A stretch of DNA of 46,023 nt, from the NCBI GenBank assembly GCA_900756575.1, contig CAAEKQ010000193.1, positions 1 through 46,023 on the forward strand, read 5' to 3'. The notes under the pieces were generated by a model. The model was not told the DNA's origin and did no database searches. It saw only the letters and a list, made by a program, of their open reading frames with translations. Each line of letters opens with the position of its first letter. Positions within the stretch are counted from its first letter, which is position 1. Positions 31,805 through 40,415 of the stretch are shown here, piece by piece. This DNA is from an uncultured Oscillospiraceae bacterium. Its GTDB lineage: Bacteria; Bacillota; Clostridia; Oscillospirales; Oscillospiraceae. The translations under genes were made by a program, and so were the position numbers.

Positions 31805-33166
31805 TTATTTTCCGACGCAGAATCGGGAGAAGATATCGGCAGTGATGTCCTCCCGCATGGCCCGGCCCGTGACCTCGCCAATGGCACTGAGGGCATCCTC
31901 CACGTCCATCAGCACGGCATCCGGGGTCTCGCCGCAGGACAGGGAAATCCGTGCCTGCTTGAGCCCGTCCCTGGCACGGGTGATGGCGGAAATATGGCGG
32001 GCATTGGTGAGCAGGCCGCCATCGCAGGGGGCGTCGGAGGAAAACAGCTTGGCAACGGCGGGCTCCAATGCGTCGATGCCCTGACCGGTTTTGGCGCTGA
32101 GAGTGAGAATCTGATCGAAATGCAGCTGAGATGGGTCTACCACCTGGGGCAGATCGGCCTTGCCCAGAATGCAAATGGTATGCCGGGCGCTTCTGGCGGC
32201 ATCCATGGCCCGGAAGTCCTCGGGGGTCAGAGCTTGGGAGCCGTCCAGCACCAGCAGGGCCAAATCTGCGCTCTCTGCGGCCTCCAGCGCACGGGTCACG
32301 CCGATTTGCTCCACTGCATCCCGGGTGTCGCGGATTCCGGCGGTGTCGATCAGGCGCAGTACCAGCCCGCCCAGACGAATCTTTTCTTCCACGGTATCCC
32401 GGGTGGTGCCGGGAATGTCGGTGACAATCACCCGCTCATAGCCCGCCAAGGCGTTGAGTAGACTGGATTTTCCTGCATTGGGCCGTCCGAGAATGACGGA
32501 TTTTACGCCGTTCCGGACGATTTGTCCCCGCTGGCAGGTGGAAAGCAGCTGCTCCAGCGCGTCAATCTGCGTGTCCAGCAGCGCCGCGTAATTCTGGAGG
32601 GAGAAATCGTCGATGTCCTCGTCGGGATAGTCCAGCACCGCATGGAAGTGGCTCATCACGGACACCAGCGCCTCATAAATGGGGTCCAGCTTCCGCAGCA
32701 GGGCCCCGCCCACCTGACCGGCTGCATTGGCGGCCGCATCGGCGGTTTCCGCTTCGATCAGGTCGATGACGGCCTCGGCGGCGGTGAGATCCATTTGACC
32801 GTTCAAAAATGCGCGCTTGGTAAATTCCCCGGGGCCGGCCTGACGTGCGCCGTGCTGGAACAGGGCGGAGAGCGCTTCGGTGAGCACCGCAGGGGAGCCG
32901 TGACATTGAAGCTCCACGGTGTCCTCGCCGGTATAGCTGTGGGGGCCGGGGGTATAGACTGCCAGAATCCGGTCAATGATCCGCCCCTGTCGGTCATGGA
33001 GATCGTAAAGGCAGAGCTTCCGGGGGACGGCTTCCGGCAGCGGCTTTCCGTGTACCGGGGTGAGAATTTCGGCGGCAGTCCGGGCGCAGTTGTCGCCGGA
33101 GAGACGGATCACGCCGATGCCCGAGGGGGCAAGGGCAGTGGAAATGGCGGCGATGATATCAGCCAT
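31805..33166 (-). CDS. mnmE: tRNA uridine-5-carboxymethylaminomethyl modification GTPase
   Basis: 453 residues, family length. With MnmG it modifies U34 of several tRNAs. The start at 33166 follows AAAGGAGGA and gives MADIIAAISTALAPSGIGVIRLSG, the classic opening. The folate-binding N-terminal domain is followed by the G domain in the helical region (GRPNAGKSSLLNALAG near residue 225, DIPGTTRDTVEE, DTAGI, GKAD), and the C-terminus is FCVGK, the CxGK motif with the catalytic Cys. Its start overlaps the end of the upstream MATE gene by 8 bp. Confidence 0.97.
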   Translation of the reverse strand: MADIIAAISTALAPSGIGVIRLSGDNCARTAAEILTPVHGKPLPEAVPRKLCLYDLHDRQGRIIDRILAVYTPGPHSYTGEDTVELQCHGSPAVLTEALSALFQHGARQAGPGEFTKRAFLNGQMDLTAAEAVIDLIEAETADAAANAAGQVGGALLRKLDPIYEALVSVMSHFHAVLDYPDEDIDDFSLQNYAALLDTQIDALEQLLSTCQRGQIVRNGVKSVILGRPNAGKSSLLNALAGYERVIVTDIPGTTRDTVEEKIRLGGLVLRLIDTAGIRDTRDAVEQIGVTRALEAAESADLALLVLDGSQALTPEDFRAMDAARSARHTICILGKADLPQVVDPSQLHFDQILTLSAKTGQGIDALEPAVAKLFSSDAPCDGGLLTNARHISAITRARDGLKQARISLSCGETPDAVLMDVEDALSAIGEVTGRAMREDITADIFSRFCVGK

Positions 33167-34532
33167 GGGCGGCTTCCTCCTTTTCGGTCTGTGTGCCTGT
33201 GCGGACAACACCCTTCGTCTTCCACTTCCCGGTGAGATAGCGGATAAATACGATCGACGTGCCGCAGACCCAGCCGATGGGGATGGAATAGAAAATGCTG
33301 CGATAGCCGATGGCCGGGAAGGTCGCCATAATATTGGCCACGATCACCCGGACAATCAGGCTAGTCATGGAACCGGCAGTGGGATAGGCCACGTCACCGC
33401 TGCCCTGGAGCACGCCGTTGGTGATATACATCACGCAGAAAATCAGGAAGAACCAGGCCAGCGTCCGGAGATATTCGCTGCCAATGGCAGTGGCGGCCTC
33501 GTTCATATGGAACAGTCCAATGGCATAGGGGCCTGCAAAAATCAGAAGCAGGATAATACCTGCGCAGGTAATCATGGCCATGATCATGGTCTGATGATAG
33601 CCCCGCTTGATGCGGTCCAGCTTTCCGGCGCCCATATTCTGCCCGGTGAAGTTGGACAGGCCCATGTAGAACATCATAATGGGCACCATGGCGAAGCTCT
33701 CCAGCTTCATGGCAGCGGTGATGGCGGAGATGGTGTCCACACCGAAGGAGTTAATGAGCCGCTGCATCAGCACCATACCCAGGCCCACGGAGCACTGCTG
33801 AATGGACGTGGGAACGCCCAGACGAAGGCTCATGGTGAACATCTCCTTGTGGAACCGGAACTGCCCCTTGTGGAACTTTGCCAGCTCTACCTTCCGGAAC
33901 AGGTAAATGCCCGCGATGATGGCGGAGACGGCCTGTGCAATCACCGTTGCCCATGCCACACCGGCTACCTGCCAGAACTGTACGAAAATCAGATCCAGCA
34001 CGATGTTCACCACCGTGGCGATCAGCAGAAAATACATGGTGGAACGGCTGTCGCCAATGGAGCGGAGAATGGCGGCGAAGGTGTTATAGGCGAACTGGAA
34101 CACCAGGCCGATGCAGTAGATCCGCAGATACAGCAGCGCATCGTCCAGAATCGAAGCGTCCGCCTGCAAAAGTCCCGCCAGCAGGGGACGGCTGGTGAGA
34201 ACGCCCAGAATCGTAATCAGAATTCCGGCGCCCAGCAGCGTAAAGCAGGCGGTGGACAGATTCTTCCGGAAGGCATCGGCATTTTTGGCCCCGAAGAACT
34301 GGGAGGCCATTACGCCGACGCCGTTGGTCAGGCCCGTTGCCAGCGCCAACAGCAAGAAGGTGATGGGAAAGCTGGTACCAACGGAGGCTAGCGCGTTCTG
34401 TCCGGCAAAGTTGCCCACGATCAGGCTGTCGGCCAGTGAATAAATCTGCTGCAGTAGGTTGCCACCGATCAGCGGCAGGGTAAAGGAAAGAATCAGCTTC
34501 CATTCCTTCCCGGTGGTCATGTCTTTTGCCAT
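33159..34532 (-). CDS. MATE family exporter (third)
   Basis: 457 residues, about 12 membrane helices. GGAGGA before 34532 sets the start. Motifs are YSLADSLIVGNFAGQNALASVG, ASQFFGAKNADAFRKN and the second-half NFTGQNMGAGK. It is co-transcribed with, and overlaps, mnmE, an unusual pairing with no obvious functional reason. Substrate unknown. Confidence 0.9.
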   Translation of the reverse strand: MAKDMTTGKEWKLILSFTLPLIGGNLLQQIYSLADSLIVGNFAGQNALASVGTSFPITFLLLALATGLTNGVGVMASQFFGAKNADAFRKNLSTACFTLLGAGILITILGVLTSRPLLAGLLQADASILDDALLYLRIYCIGLVFQFAYNTFAAILRSIGDSRSTMYFLLIATVVNIVLDLIFVQFWQVAGVAWATVIAQAVSAIIAGIYLFRKVELAKFHKGQFRFHKEMFTMSLRLGVPTSIQQCSVGLGMVLMQRLINSFGVDTISAITAAMKLESFAMVPIMMFYMGLSNFTGQNMGAGKLDRIKRGYHQTMIMAMITCAGIILLLIFAGPYAIGLFHMNEAATAIGSEYLRTLAWFFLIFCVMYITNGVLQGSGDVAYPTAGSMTSLIVRVIVANIMATFPAIGYRSIFYSIPIGWVCGTSIVFIRYLTGKWKTKGVVRTGTQTEKEEAAHG

Positions 34533-34581
34533 GGATATTCCTCCAGAAGTCAAGTGGTAGGGAGATAATCCCCTAATTTAT

Positions 34582-34610
34582 ATTATACCGCAGAAATCCC
34601 GGCTTTCCAA
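34582..34610 (-). promoter_or_regulatory. Promoter of MATE-mnmE operon
   Basis: TTGGAA (34610-34605), a 17-bp spacer and TATAAT (34587-34582) on the minus strand, 50 bases before the MATE start. Confidence 0.75.
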
Positions 34611-34646
34611 TACCGGTTTCGCAGACGGATATAACCAGGAGTTATG

Positions 34647-34678
34647 AAAAGCGCCTGAACCGGGTTCGGTTCAGGCGC
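34647..34678 (-). terminator. Terminator of serC-serA operon
   Basis: A perfect 11-bp stem (34651-34661 with 34668-34678, GCGCCTGAACC/GGTTCAGGCGC) with a 6-base loop and TTTT on the minus strand. Confidence 0.85.
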
Positions 34679-34697
34679 AAATGCAATCAAAGGGAGA

Positions 34698-35861
34698 TTA
34701 CTTGATGATACGAAGCCGCAGAACGCCCTCCAGCGCACGAACATGAGACAGAGTCTCCTCGGAGATTTCCTGGCCCAGATCAATGAGGGTATAGGCGTAA
34801 TCGCCCCGGGACTTGTTGGTCATATTCTCAATGTTGGCACCCTCGGCGGACAAAAGGGTGGAGATGTTGGAGATCATCTTGGGGATGTTCCGATGGATGA
34901 TGCCCAGACGCGCGGCACCGGTGCGGGGCATTTCCACATTGGGCATATTCACGGAATTGCGGATATTGCCGGTGTTCAGGTATTCCCGCAGCTCCTGAGC
35001 GGCCATAATGGCGCAGTTTTCCTCGCTCTCGGGGGTGGAAGCACCCAGGTGGGGGATGGTGACGACACCGGGCTTGCCCACCAACTTATTGTTGGGGAAG
35101 TCGGTGACATAACGGGCAACCTTACCGCTTTCCAGAGCCACCAGGATATCCTCATCGTCCACCAGACCGCCCCGGGCCAGGTTGATGATCCGGACGCCGT
35201 AGCGCATGGAGGAGATGGAAGCCTCGTTGATCATGCCCTTGGTGGAGGGCAGCAGGGGAGAATGGACGGTGATGTAATCGCTCATCTCATAAATGGTCTT
35301 GAGATCCACAACCTTGACGGAGGAATCCAGCACCAGCGCGTTCTGCACGGACAGATAGGGGTCGTAGCCATAGACGTTCATGCCCAGCTTTACGGCGGCA
35401 TTTGCCACCTTTACACCGACCGCACCCAGACCGATGACTCCCAGGTTCTTGCCCATGATCTCAGGGCCGACGAACTTGCTCTTGCCCTTCTCTACCAGCT
35501 TTTCCACATCGCCGTCCGCCTCGGTGAGTCCGGAAACCCACTCAATGCCGCCGACTACGTTACGGGAAGCCAGCATCAATGCACAGATCACCAGCTCCTT
35601 GACGGCGTTGGCGTTGGCGCCGGGGGTGTTGAACACCACGATACCGGCTTCGGCGCACTTGTCCAGCGGAATGTTGTTGGTACCGGCACCGGCGCGGGCA
35701 ATGGCGCGGAGGTTGGTGCCGAATGCCATCTCATGGAGATCGGCGGAACGAACCAGAATGCCGTCGGGGTTTTCGCAGGTATCGGTAACGGTGAATTCCT
35801 TCTCGTCCAGCTGGCCTAGGCCCAGAGGGCTGATTTTATTTAAAGTTTGAATGGTATACAT
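34698..35861 (-). CDS. serA: D-3-phosphoglycerate dehydrogenase
   Basis: 387 residues, the short form with a single C-terminal ACT domain. First step of serine synthesis: 3-phosphoglycerate plus NAD+ to 3-phosphohydroxypyruvate. Visible are GAGTNNIPLDKCAEAGIVVFNTPGANANAVKEL, the nucleotide-binding GVIGLGAVGVKVANAA, the catalytic Arg in INLARGGLVDD, and the His in PHLGASTPESE. The ACT domain (about 318-387) likely senses serine. AAGGGG precedes the ATG. It follows serC by 18 bp. No serB is in the window. Confidence 0.95.
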   Translation of the reverse strand: MYTIQTLNKISPLGLGQLDEKEFTVTDTCENPDGILVRSADLHEMAFGTNLRAIARAGAGTNNIPLDKCAEAGIVVFNTPGANANAVKELVICALMLASRNVVGGIEWVSGLTEADGDVEKLVEKGKSKFVGPEIMGKNLGVIGLGAVGVKVANAAVKLGMNVYGYDPYLSVQNALVLDSSVKVVDLKTIYEMSDYITVHSPLLPSTKGMINEASISSMRYGVRIINLARGGLVDDEDILVALESGKVARYVTDFPNNKLVGKPGVVTIPHLGASTPESEENCAIMAAQELREYLNTGNIRNSVNMPNVEMPRTGAARLGIIHRNIPKMISNISTLLSAEGANIENMTNKSRGDYAYTLIDLGQEISEETLSHVRALEGVLRLRIIK

Positions 35862-35879
35862 AATATTATTATCCCCTTA

Positions 35880-36971
35880 TTAAGCGTTCTCTTTATCGAA
35901 CTTCTTAATGAAATCGCAGAGCTTTTCCACGCCCTCTACCGGCATGGCGTTGTAGATGGAGGCGCGCATCCCGCCTACCTTCCGATGACCCTTCAGATTG
36001 GAGAAGCCTGCCTCGATGGACTCTGCCACGAACTTGGCGTCCAGATCGGCGCTTCCGGTGCGGAAGGTGACGTTCATGTCGGAGCGGGAGCCGGGCTTTG
36101 CGGCGGCGGTGAACAGCTTGGAACTGTCAATGACGTCATAGAGCATCTGTGCCTTGCCATGCTTGATCTTCTCCATGCCGGGAATGCCGCCCTGCTCGTC
36201 CAGCCAATCCAGCACCAGACCCAGCATATAGATGCACCAGCAGGGAGGGGTGTTGTACATGGAATCCTTGTCGATCATGGTCTTGTAGTTCATCATCAGG
36301 GGGGTATAGGGCAGCTCGTGGCCGGCCAGCTCCTCCTTGACAATGGCAACGGTCAGACCGGCGGGAGCCATGTTCTTCTGGGCGCCGGCAAAGATGATGC
36401 CGTACTTGCTCACGTCCACCTGACGGGAGAGGATATCCGAAGACATGTCGCACACCAGGGGCACATCACCGGTCTCGGGGACATACTGCCACTCGGTGCC
36501 GTAGATGGTGTTGTTGGCGCAGTAGTAGAAATAGGATGCGTCGGGGGTCAGCTGGAGCTGATCCTGGGTGGGGATATAGGTAAAGTCCTGATCCTCAGAG
36601 GAAGCGGCAACATGGATGTCGCCGTACTTTGTGGCCTCCTGATAGGCGATATTTGCAAAGTTGCCGGTAACGGCGTAATCGGCCTTACCGGTCTTCCCAA
36701 TGAGGTTCAGGGGAACCATGGAGAACTGGGAGGATGCGCCGCCCTGGAGGAACAAAATTTTGTAGCCCTCGGGGACATTCATCAGGCGGCGGAACTTTGC
36801 CTGGGTATCGTCGAAGATCTTCTGAAAAGCCTTAGAACGGTGACTCATCTCCATGACTGACATTCCGCTGCCGCCATAGTTCATCATTTCCCGTGAAGCG
36901 CGCTCCAAAGCGGGAAGGGGAAGCATACTGGGGCCGGCAGAGAAGTTGTAGATACGATCATAAGCTGCCAT
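35880..36971 (-). CDS. serC: Phosphoserine aminotransferase
   Basis: 363 residues from ATG 36971, chosen because AGGAG precedes it and the protein then opens MAAYDRIYNFSAGPSMLP, as in the family. Second step of serine synthesis: transamination of 3-phosphohydroxypyruvate with glutamate, PLP-dependent. The PLP lysine is in IFAGAQKNMAPAG, and LFLQGGASSQFSM forms the phosphate-binding loop. First gene of the serC-serA operon. Confidence 0.96.
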   Translation of the reverse strand: MAAYDRIYNFSAGPSMLPLPALERASREMMNYGGSGMSVMEMSHRSKAFQKIFDDTQAKFRRLMNVPEGYKILFLQGGASSQFSMVPLNLIGKTGKADYAVTGNFANIAYQEATKYGDIHVAASSEDQDFTYIPTQDQLQLTPDASYFYYCANNTIYGTEWQYVPETGDVPLVCDMSSDILSRQVDVSKYGIIFAGAQKNMAPAGLTVAIVKEELAGHELPYTPLMMNYKTMIDKDSMYNTPPCWCIYMLGLVLDWLDEQGGIPGMEKIKHGKAQMLYDVIDSSKLFTAAAKPGSRSDMNVTFRTGSADLDAKFVAESIEAGFSNLKGHRKVGGMRASIYNAMPVEGVEKLCDFIKKFDKENA

Positions 36972-37049
36972 AGATTGGTCACTCCTGTTAATGTAATTTG
37001 CCATTGCCGGGCGGTTTGAAAGGAAGCGTCTGGCAATGTGCTATGCTTT

Positions 37050-37078
37050 ATTATAATAAAGAAATAATACTTTGTCAA
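37050..37078 (-). promoter_or_regulatory. Perfect sigma-A promoter of serC-serA
   Basis: TTGACA (37078-37073), a 17-bp spacer and TATAAT (37055-37050) on the minus strand. Both boxes match consensus, so expression is likely strong. Confidence 0.92.
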
Positions 37079-37113
37079 TGTAATGCGGTCTGGGGAAATA
37101 CCCAAAGATAAGG

Positions 37114-37143
37114 TTGAAACCGATGATAATTTAGTGATATAAT
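37114..37143 (+). promoter_or_regulatory. Promoter of DRTGG/hydrogenase-like operon
   Basis: TTGAAA (37114-37119), an 18-bp spacer and TATAAT (37138-37143), about 83 bases before the first gene; the leader is long enough to hold regulation, but I see no clear structure in it. Confidence 0.7.
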
Positions 37144-37226
37144 GAAAACCGAATTGTTTTGATTTTTAGGGCGATACTGCATCAATGGACGGCTCCGTTC
37201 GGCGGGCTGTCGGGGAGGAACACGAT

Positions 37227-37568
37227 ATGCAAATTTCATACCTGCGGGATTTGCTGGAGGCGTCGGTGCTCTGCGGGGAAGACCGGCTGGAGGAGGACGT
37301 TTCCACGGTATTTGCCAGCGATATGATGAGCGATGTTCTGGCATGTCCCGATGAGATCCAGTGTATGCTTACGGGGCTCATCAATAGCCAGGTAATCCGC
37401 ACAGCGGATATGATGGACATCGGACTGATTGTCTTTGTCCGGGGCAAATGTCCCCCGGAGGACGTGGTAGAAATGGCACGGCAGCGGGATATGGTTGTTT
37501 TGGTCACCGACTGCCGTATGTTCAGCGCCTGCGGGCGGCTGTATGCAGCCGGTTTGGGCTGCCGTTAA
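37227..37568 (+). CDS. DRTGG-domain protein, copy 1
   Basis: A 113-residue soluble protein; GGGGAGGA precedes ATG 37227. The pattern LEASVLCGEDRLEEDVSTVFASDMMSDVL followed by MDIGLIVFVRGKCPPEDVVEMARQRDMVVLVT matches the small DRTGG-type proteins encoded next to [FeFe]-hydrogenase-like genes in Clostridia. In other proteins DRTGG domains accompany CBS domains and are thought to be regulatory. First gene of a six-gene plus-strand cluster. Ligand unknown. Confidence 0.75.
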   Translation: MQISYLRDLLEASVLCGEDRLEEDVSTVFASDMMSDVLACPDEIQCMLTGLINSQVIRTADMMDIGLIVFVRGKCPPEDVVEMARQRDMVVLVTDCRMFSACGRLYAAGLGCR

Positions 37569-37578
37569 GGAGGATATT

Positions 37579-38013
37579 ATGGAAACCGTAAAACTGACTT
37601 ACGAGATTGACGGAGATAATTTCAACGCGGCGGGGGATGCCTCCACGGCGGTGAAGCGGGTGCTGAAAAAGCTGCGCCTGCCTGCTCAGATCGTGCGCCG
37701 GGCCGTGGTGTGTATGTATGAGGGCGAGATCAACATGGTCATCCATGCGGACGGTGGCGTGGCAGAGCTGGAGGTGGACGAGGAGAAAATCGTCATTGTG
37801 CTGAAGGATAAAGGCCCCGGCATTCCCGATATCGACAAGGCCATGGAGGAGGGCTGGTCCACCGCATCCCCCACCGTTCGGGCCCGGGGCTTTGGCGCAG
37901 GTATGGGCCTGCCCAATATGAAGCGCAATGCCGATGAAATGGACATTCAGACCACCCTTGGCGTCGGCACCACCGTAACCATGGTGATCTACATCGGCGG
38001 TGACGGAAAGTGA
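37579..38013 (+). CDS. RsbW-like HATPase (anti-sigma-type kinase fold)
   Basis: 144 residues; AAGGAGG precedes ATG 37579. It consists of just a GHKL ATP-binding domain: the N-box VVCMYEGEINMVIHA, G1 LKDKGPGIPD, and G2 GFGAGMGLPNMKRNAD. There is no phospho-acceptor His domain, so it resembles RsbW/SpoIIAB serine kinases rather than sensor kinases. It overlaps the next gene by 4 bp (GTGA), so tight coupling with the hydrogenase-like protein is likely. Phosphorylation target unknown. Confidence 0.85.
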   Translation: METVKLTYEIDGDNFNAAGDASTAVKRVLKKLRLPAQIVRRAVVCMYEGEINMVIHADGGVAELEVDEEKIVIVLKDKGPGIPDIDKAMEEGWSTASPTVRARGFGAGMGLPNMKRNADEMDIQTTLGVGTTVTMVIYIGGDGK

Positions 38014-39308
38014 GCCATTCTATTGAGCTGAATCTCGACAAATGCGCCGGGTGTACCGCCTGCGTCAAGGTCTGCCCCACAGAGGCGATCCGGGTGGTGC
38101 GCAGTAAGGCAGTCATTTTCGATCAGCGGTGTATTGACTGCGGGCGCTGTGTCAGCGTTTGCCCCCATCACGCCTATTCCGTGAAATCCGACAGCTTTGA
38201 TAAGCTCAAGGAGTATAAATACAACATTGCCATGCCCGATACGGCGCTGTATGGCCAGTTTAAGAACCTCTATGACATCAATCTGGTCCACGAGGGGCTC
38301 TTGATGCTGGGCTTTCAGGACGTTTATCCCTGCGCCATCGGGGCGGAGCTGCTGTCGGACTATTATCAAAAGCATCAGGACGAGTTCCTGTCCGAGGATT
38401 TGCCCAAAATCAACTCCGAATGCCCGGCCACGGTGCGGCTGATTGCCATGGAGTTTCAGGATTTAATCCCCAACGTGGTGGAAAAGCTGTGCAGCTTTGA
38501 GGTTACGGCAATTCTGGCCCGGAAGGAAGCGGCGGAAAAAACGGGGCTGAGGCCGGAGGAGATCGGGATCTGCCTGATTTCTCCCTGCCCGGCGAAGAAT
38601 ACCCGGGCCTATCATCCCCTGGGATTGGAGAAGCCGGTGGTGGACTATGTATTGCCGGTGAGCGATGTCTATCTCAAGCTGCTGACACCCATGAAATCCG
38701 TGGAGCGGCCCAGGGATTTTCTCCGCTGCGGGAAGCTGGGACTGAGCTGGGGAAGAACTGGCGGTCAGAGCGGCCTGTTTGCCAATCGGGATGCCCTGGC
38801 GGTGGACGGCACCAAGAGTGTTGTCAACATATTAAGTGAGCTGGAGGATGACAAGGTCAGCGAGGCGGAATATGTGGAGCTGGGGATGTGTACTCAGAGC
38901 TGTTTTGGCGGCTGCATGATGGTGGAGAATCCCTACACTGCAAAGCTCCGGATGCGCTGCATTACCGACCCGATTCCCGACCAGCGCATGGAGATCCCCC
39001 GGTGGCTGGAGGATCGGCTGGACTGGGACTTTGAGCTGGAGGAAATTGATACGGAAATCGCCGATACCATCGCCCAGGCGCTGCAAATTGAAGCCTCTGC
39101 GGAACGGCTGCTGAAAACCCTGCCGAAATTCGACTGCGGCAACTGCGGCGCGCCCACCTGCCGGGCCTTTTCCCGGGATGTGGCAGAGGGCTTTGCCGAC
39201 GAGGGCGACTGTATCTTCAATATCATTAAGGCGATGCGAGAGGGGCGCAGTTACGAAGACGAATCCGACGAATTTGTGCCGCCGCCCTATCGAAAGCCCC
39301 TCCGGTAA
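38010..39308 (+). CDS. [FeFe]-hydrogenase-like sensory iron-sulfur protein
   Basis: 432 residues. Two 4Fe-4S clusters lie at the N-terminus (CAGCTACVKVCP from Cys12; CIDCGRCVSVCP near 40-52). A hydrogenase large-subunit-like domain follows, then a C-terminal cluster motif (FDCGNCGAPTCRAF) of the Fes type. The three H-cluster motifs are altered. L1 reads NSECP instead of TSCCP (about residue 137), L2 reads SPCPAKNTR instead of MPCxxKxxE (about 193), L3 reads SCFGGCMMVENP (about 298). The four H-cluster cysteines are kept, but the proton-relay Cys is Glu. This fits the sensory HfsB/HydS-type proteins better than a catalytic hydrogenase. GTG start, coupled to the HATPase. Confidence 0.87.
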   Translation: MSHSIELNLDKCAGCTACVKVCPTEAIRVVRSKAVIFDQRCIDCGRCVSVCPHHAYSVKSDSFDKLKEYKYNIAMPDTALYGQFKNLYDINLVHEGLLMLGFQDVYPCAIGAELLSDYYQKHQDEFLSEDLPKINSECPATVRLIAMEFQDLIPNVVEKLCSFEVTAILARKEAAEKTGLRPEEIGICLISPCPAKNTRAYHPLGLEKPVVDYVLPVSDVYLKLLTPMKSVERPRDFLRCGKLGLSWGRTGGQSGLFANRDALAVDGTKSVVNILSELEDDKVSEAEYVELGMCTQSCFGGCMMVENPYTAKLRMRCITDPIPDQRMEIPRWLEDRLDWDFELEEIDTEIADTIAQALQIEASAERLLKTLPKFDCGNCGAPTCRAFSRDVAEGFADEGDCIFNIIKAMREGRSYEDESDEFVPPPYRKPLR

Positions 39309-39341
39309 CTCCGGAGGAATTCACACGAAAGGAGCAGTTTT

Positions 39342-39671
39342 ATGACGGTAAAGGAACTGATCGAGGCCCTGCGCCTCAAGGCCTTTTATGTAGAGGAAGA
39401 GGATCGGGAGATCGAAGGGGTCTACTGCGGCGATCTGCTCAGCTGGGTCATGGGGAAATGCCCGGCGGATGCGGCGTGGATCACCATTATGTCCAACCAG
39501 AACGTGGCCGCAGTGGCGGTGCTGTGTGATACGGCGTGCATCATTCTGTCCGAGAATGTACAGCCGGACGCCGAGCTGCTGGAGCGGGCGGAAAAACAGG
39601 GCGTTACGCTGCTGGGTAGTGAGATGGACGAGTATCAGCTCTGCTGGCGGATGAAAGCACTGCTGGGATGA
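39342..39671 (+). CDS. DRTGG-type protein, copy 2
   Basis: A 109-residue soluble protein; AAAGGAG precedes the ATG. It resembles copy 1 in length and order: N-terminal LIEALRLKAFYVEEEDREIEGVYCGDLLSWVMGKC, then AVAVLCDTACIILSENVQPDAELLERAEKQGVTLL. The two copies flank the HATPase and the hydrogenase-like gene. It overlaps the PHP gene by 4 bp. Confidence 0.72.
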   Translation: MTVKELIEALRLKAFYVEEEDREIEGVYCGDLLSWVMGKCPADAAWITIMSNQNVAAVAVLCDTACIILSENVQPDAELLERAEKQGVTLLGSEMDEYQLCWRMKALLG

Positions 39672-40396
39672 AGGTATATTACGATCTCCATATGCACTCC
39701 TGCCTGTCTCCCTGCGGGGCGGACGATATGACTCCCAACAATCTGGTGCATATGGCGGAGCTGGCGGGGCTGGAGGTCATTGCCCTGTCCGACCACAACA
39801 CCACCCGGAATGTTCCGGCAGCGGTGGCGGTGGGAAAGGAGTGCGGGGTGCTGGTGGTGCCCGCCATGGAACTCACCACCAAGGAGGATATCCATGTGCT
39901 GTGCCTGCTGCCCACGGTAGAGGCGGCGGAGGAGCTGCGGCAGTATGTCTATCCCCGGCTCCCCCAGCGGAAAAATCGGCCCAAAGCCTTTGGCCATCAA
40001 TATGTGATGAACGAAAAAGATGAGATTTTGGAGGAAGAACCGCAGCTACTATCCTTTGGTTCCTCCATCGGCATCTATGAAGCCAAGGGACTGCTGGAGG
40101 AATTCGGCGGGCTGGCGATCCCGGCGCACATTGATCGGGCCAGCTACTCCCTGATCGGCGTGATGGGCCTGGTGGATCCGGAGATGGGCTATACGGTCTA
40201 TGAAACAACCCCCGGCTGTGACCGGCAGGCGCTGATGGCGCAGTATCAGTTTTCCGGGGGCTTTTTGTCCAATTCCGATGCCCACGACCTGATTGCCATT
40301 GCCGATGCCAAGCGGCAGCTGGAGATTCCGGAGCGTTCGGCTCCAGGGGTCATTGCCGGAATTCGGGCATTGGGAGAGCAAAAAATCGGAGTATGA
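39668..40396 (+). CDS. PHP-domain phosphoesterase
   Basis: 242 residues with the four PHP motifs: YDLHMHSCLSPCG (His-x-His metal site), ALSDHNTT, PAHIDRAS and FLSNSDAHD. The family hydrolyses phosphoesters such as small phosphates or nucleotides with a trinuclear metal site. It starts within the end of the second DRTGG-type gene (ATGA) and so belongs to the operon. In related clusters it is a regular companion of DRTGG, HATPase and hydrogenase-like genes; its substrate is unknown. Confidence 0.9.
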   Translation: MKVYYDLHMHSCLSPCGADDMTPNNLVHMAELAGLEVIALSDHNTTRNVPAAVAVGKECGVLVVPAMELTTKEDIHVLCLLPTVEAAEELRQYVYPRLPQRKNRPKAFGHQYVMNEKDEILEEEPQLLSFGSSIGIYEAKGLLEEFGGLAIPAHIDRASYSLIGVMGLVDPEMGYTVYETTPGCDRQALMAQYQFSGGFLSNSDAHDLIAIADAKRQLEIPERSAPGVIAGIRALGEQKIGV

Positions 40397-40415
40397 AAAA
40401 GGAGAAGAAAGAACC

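Noticed and set aside
31805..33166. mnmE as a sign of a nearby replication origin
   Set aside because: None of the usual neighbours (rnpA, rpmH, yidC, jag, mnmG, dnaA) and no DnaA-box cluster is seen.
33060..34391. 443-codon open frame opposite the mnmE start and the third MATE gene
   Set aside because: It spans the junction of two real genes on the other strand and reads as a repetitive His/Gln/Gly shadow.
34743..36860. Two long plus-strand open frames opposite serA and serC
   Set aside because: Both lie wholly within conserved metabolic genes and are explained by their codon bias.
38010..39308. Annotation as a catalytic [FeFe] hydrogenase
   Set aside because: The proton-relay Cys and the L2 Glu are replaced and no small subunit or electron-transfer partners are adjacent.
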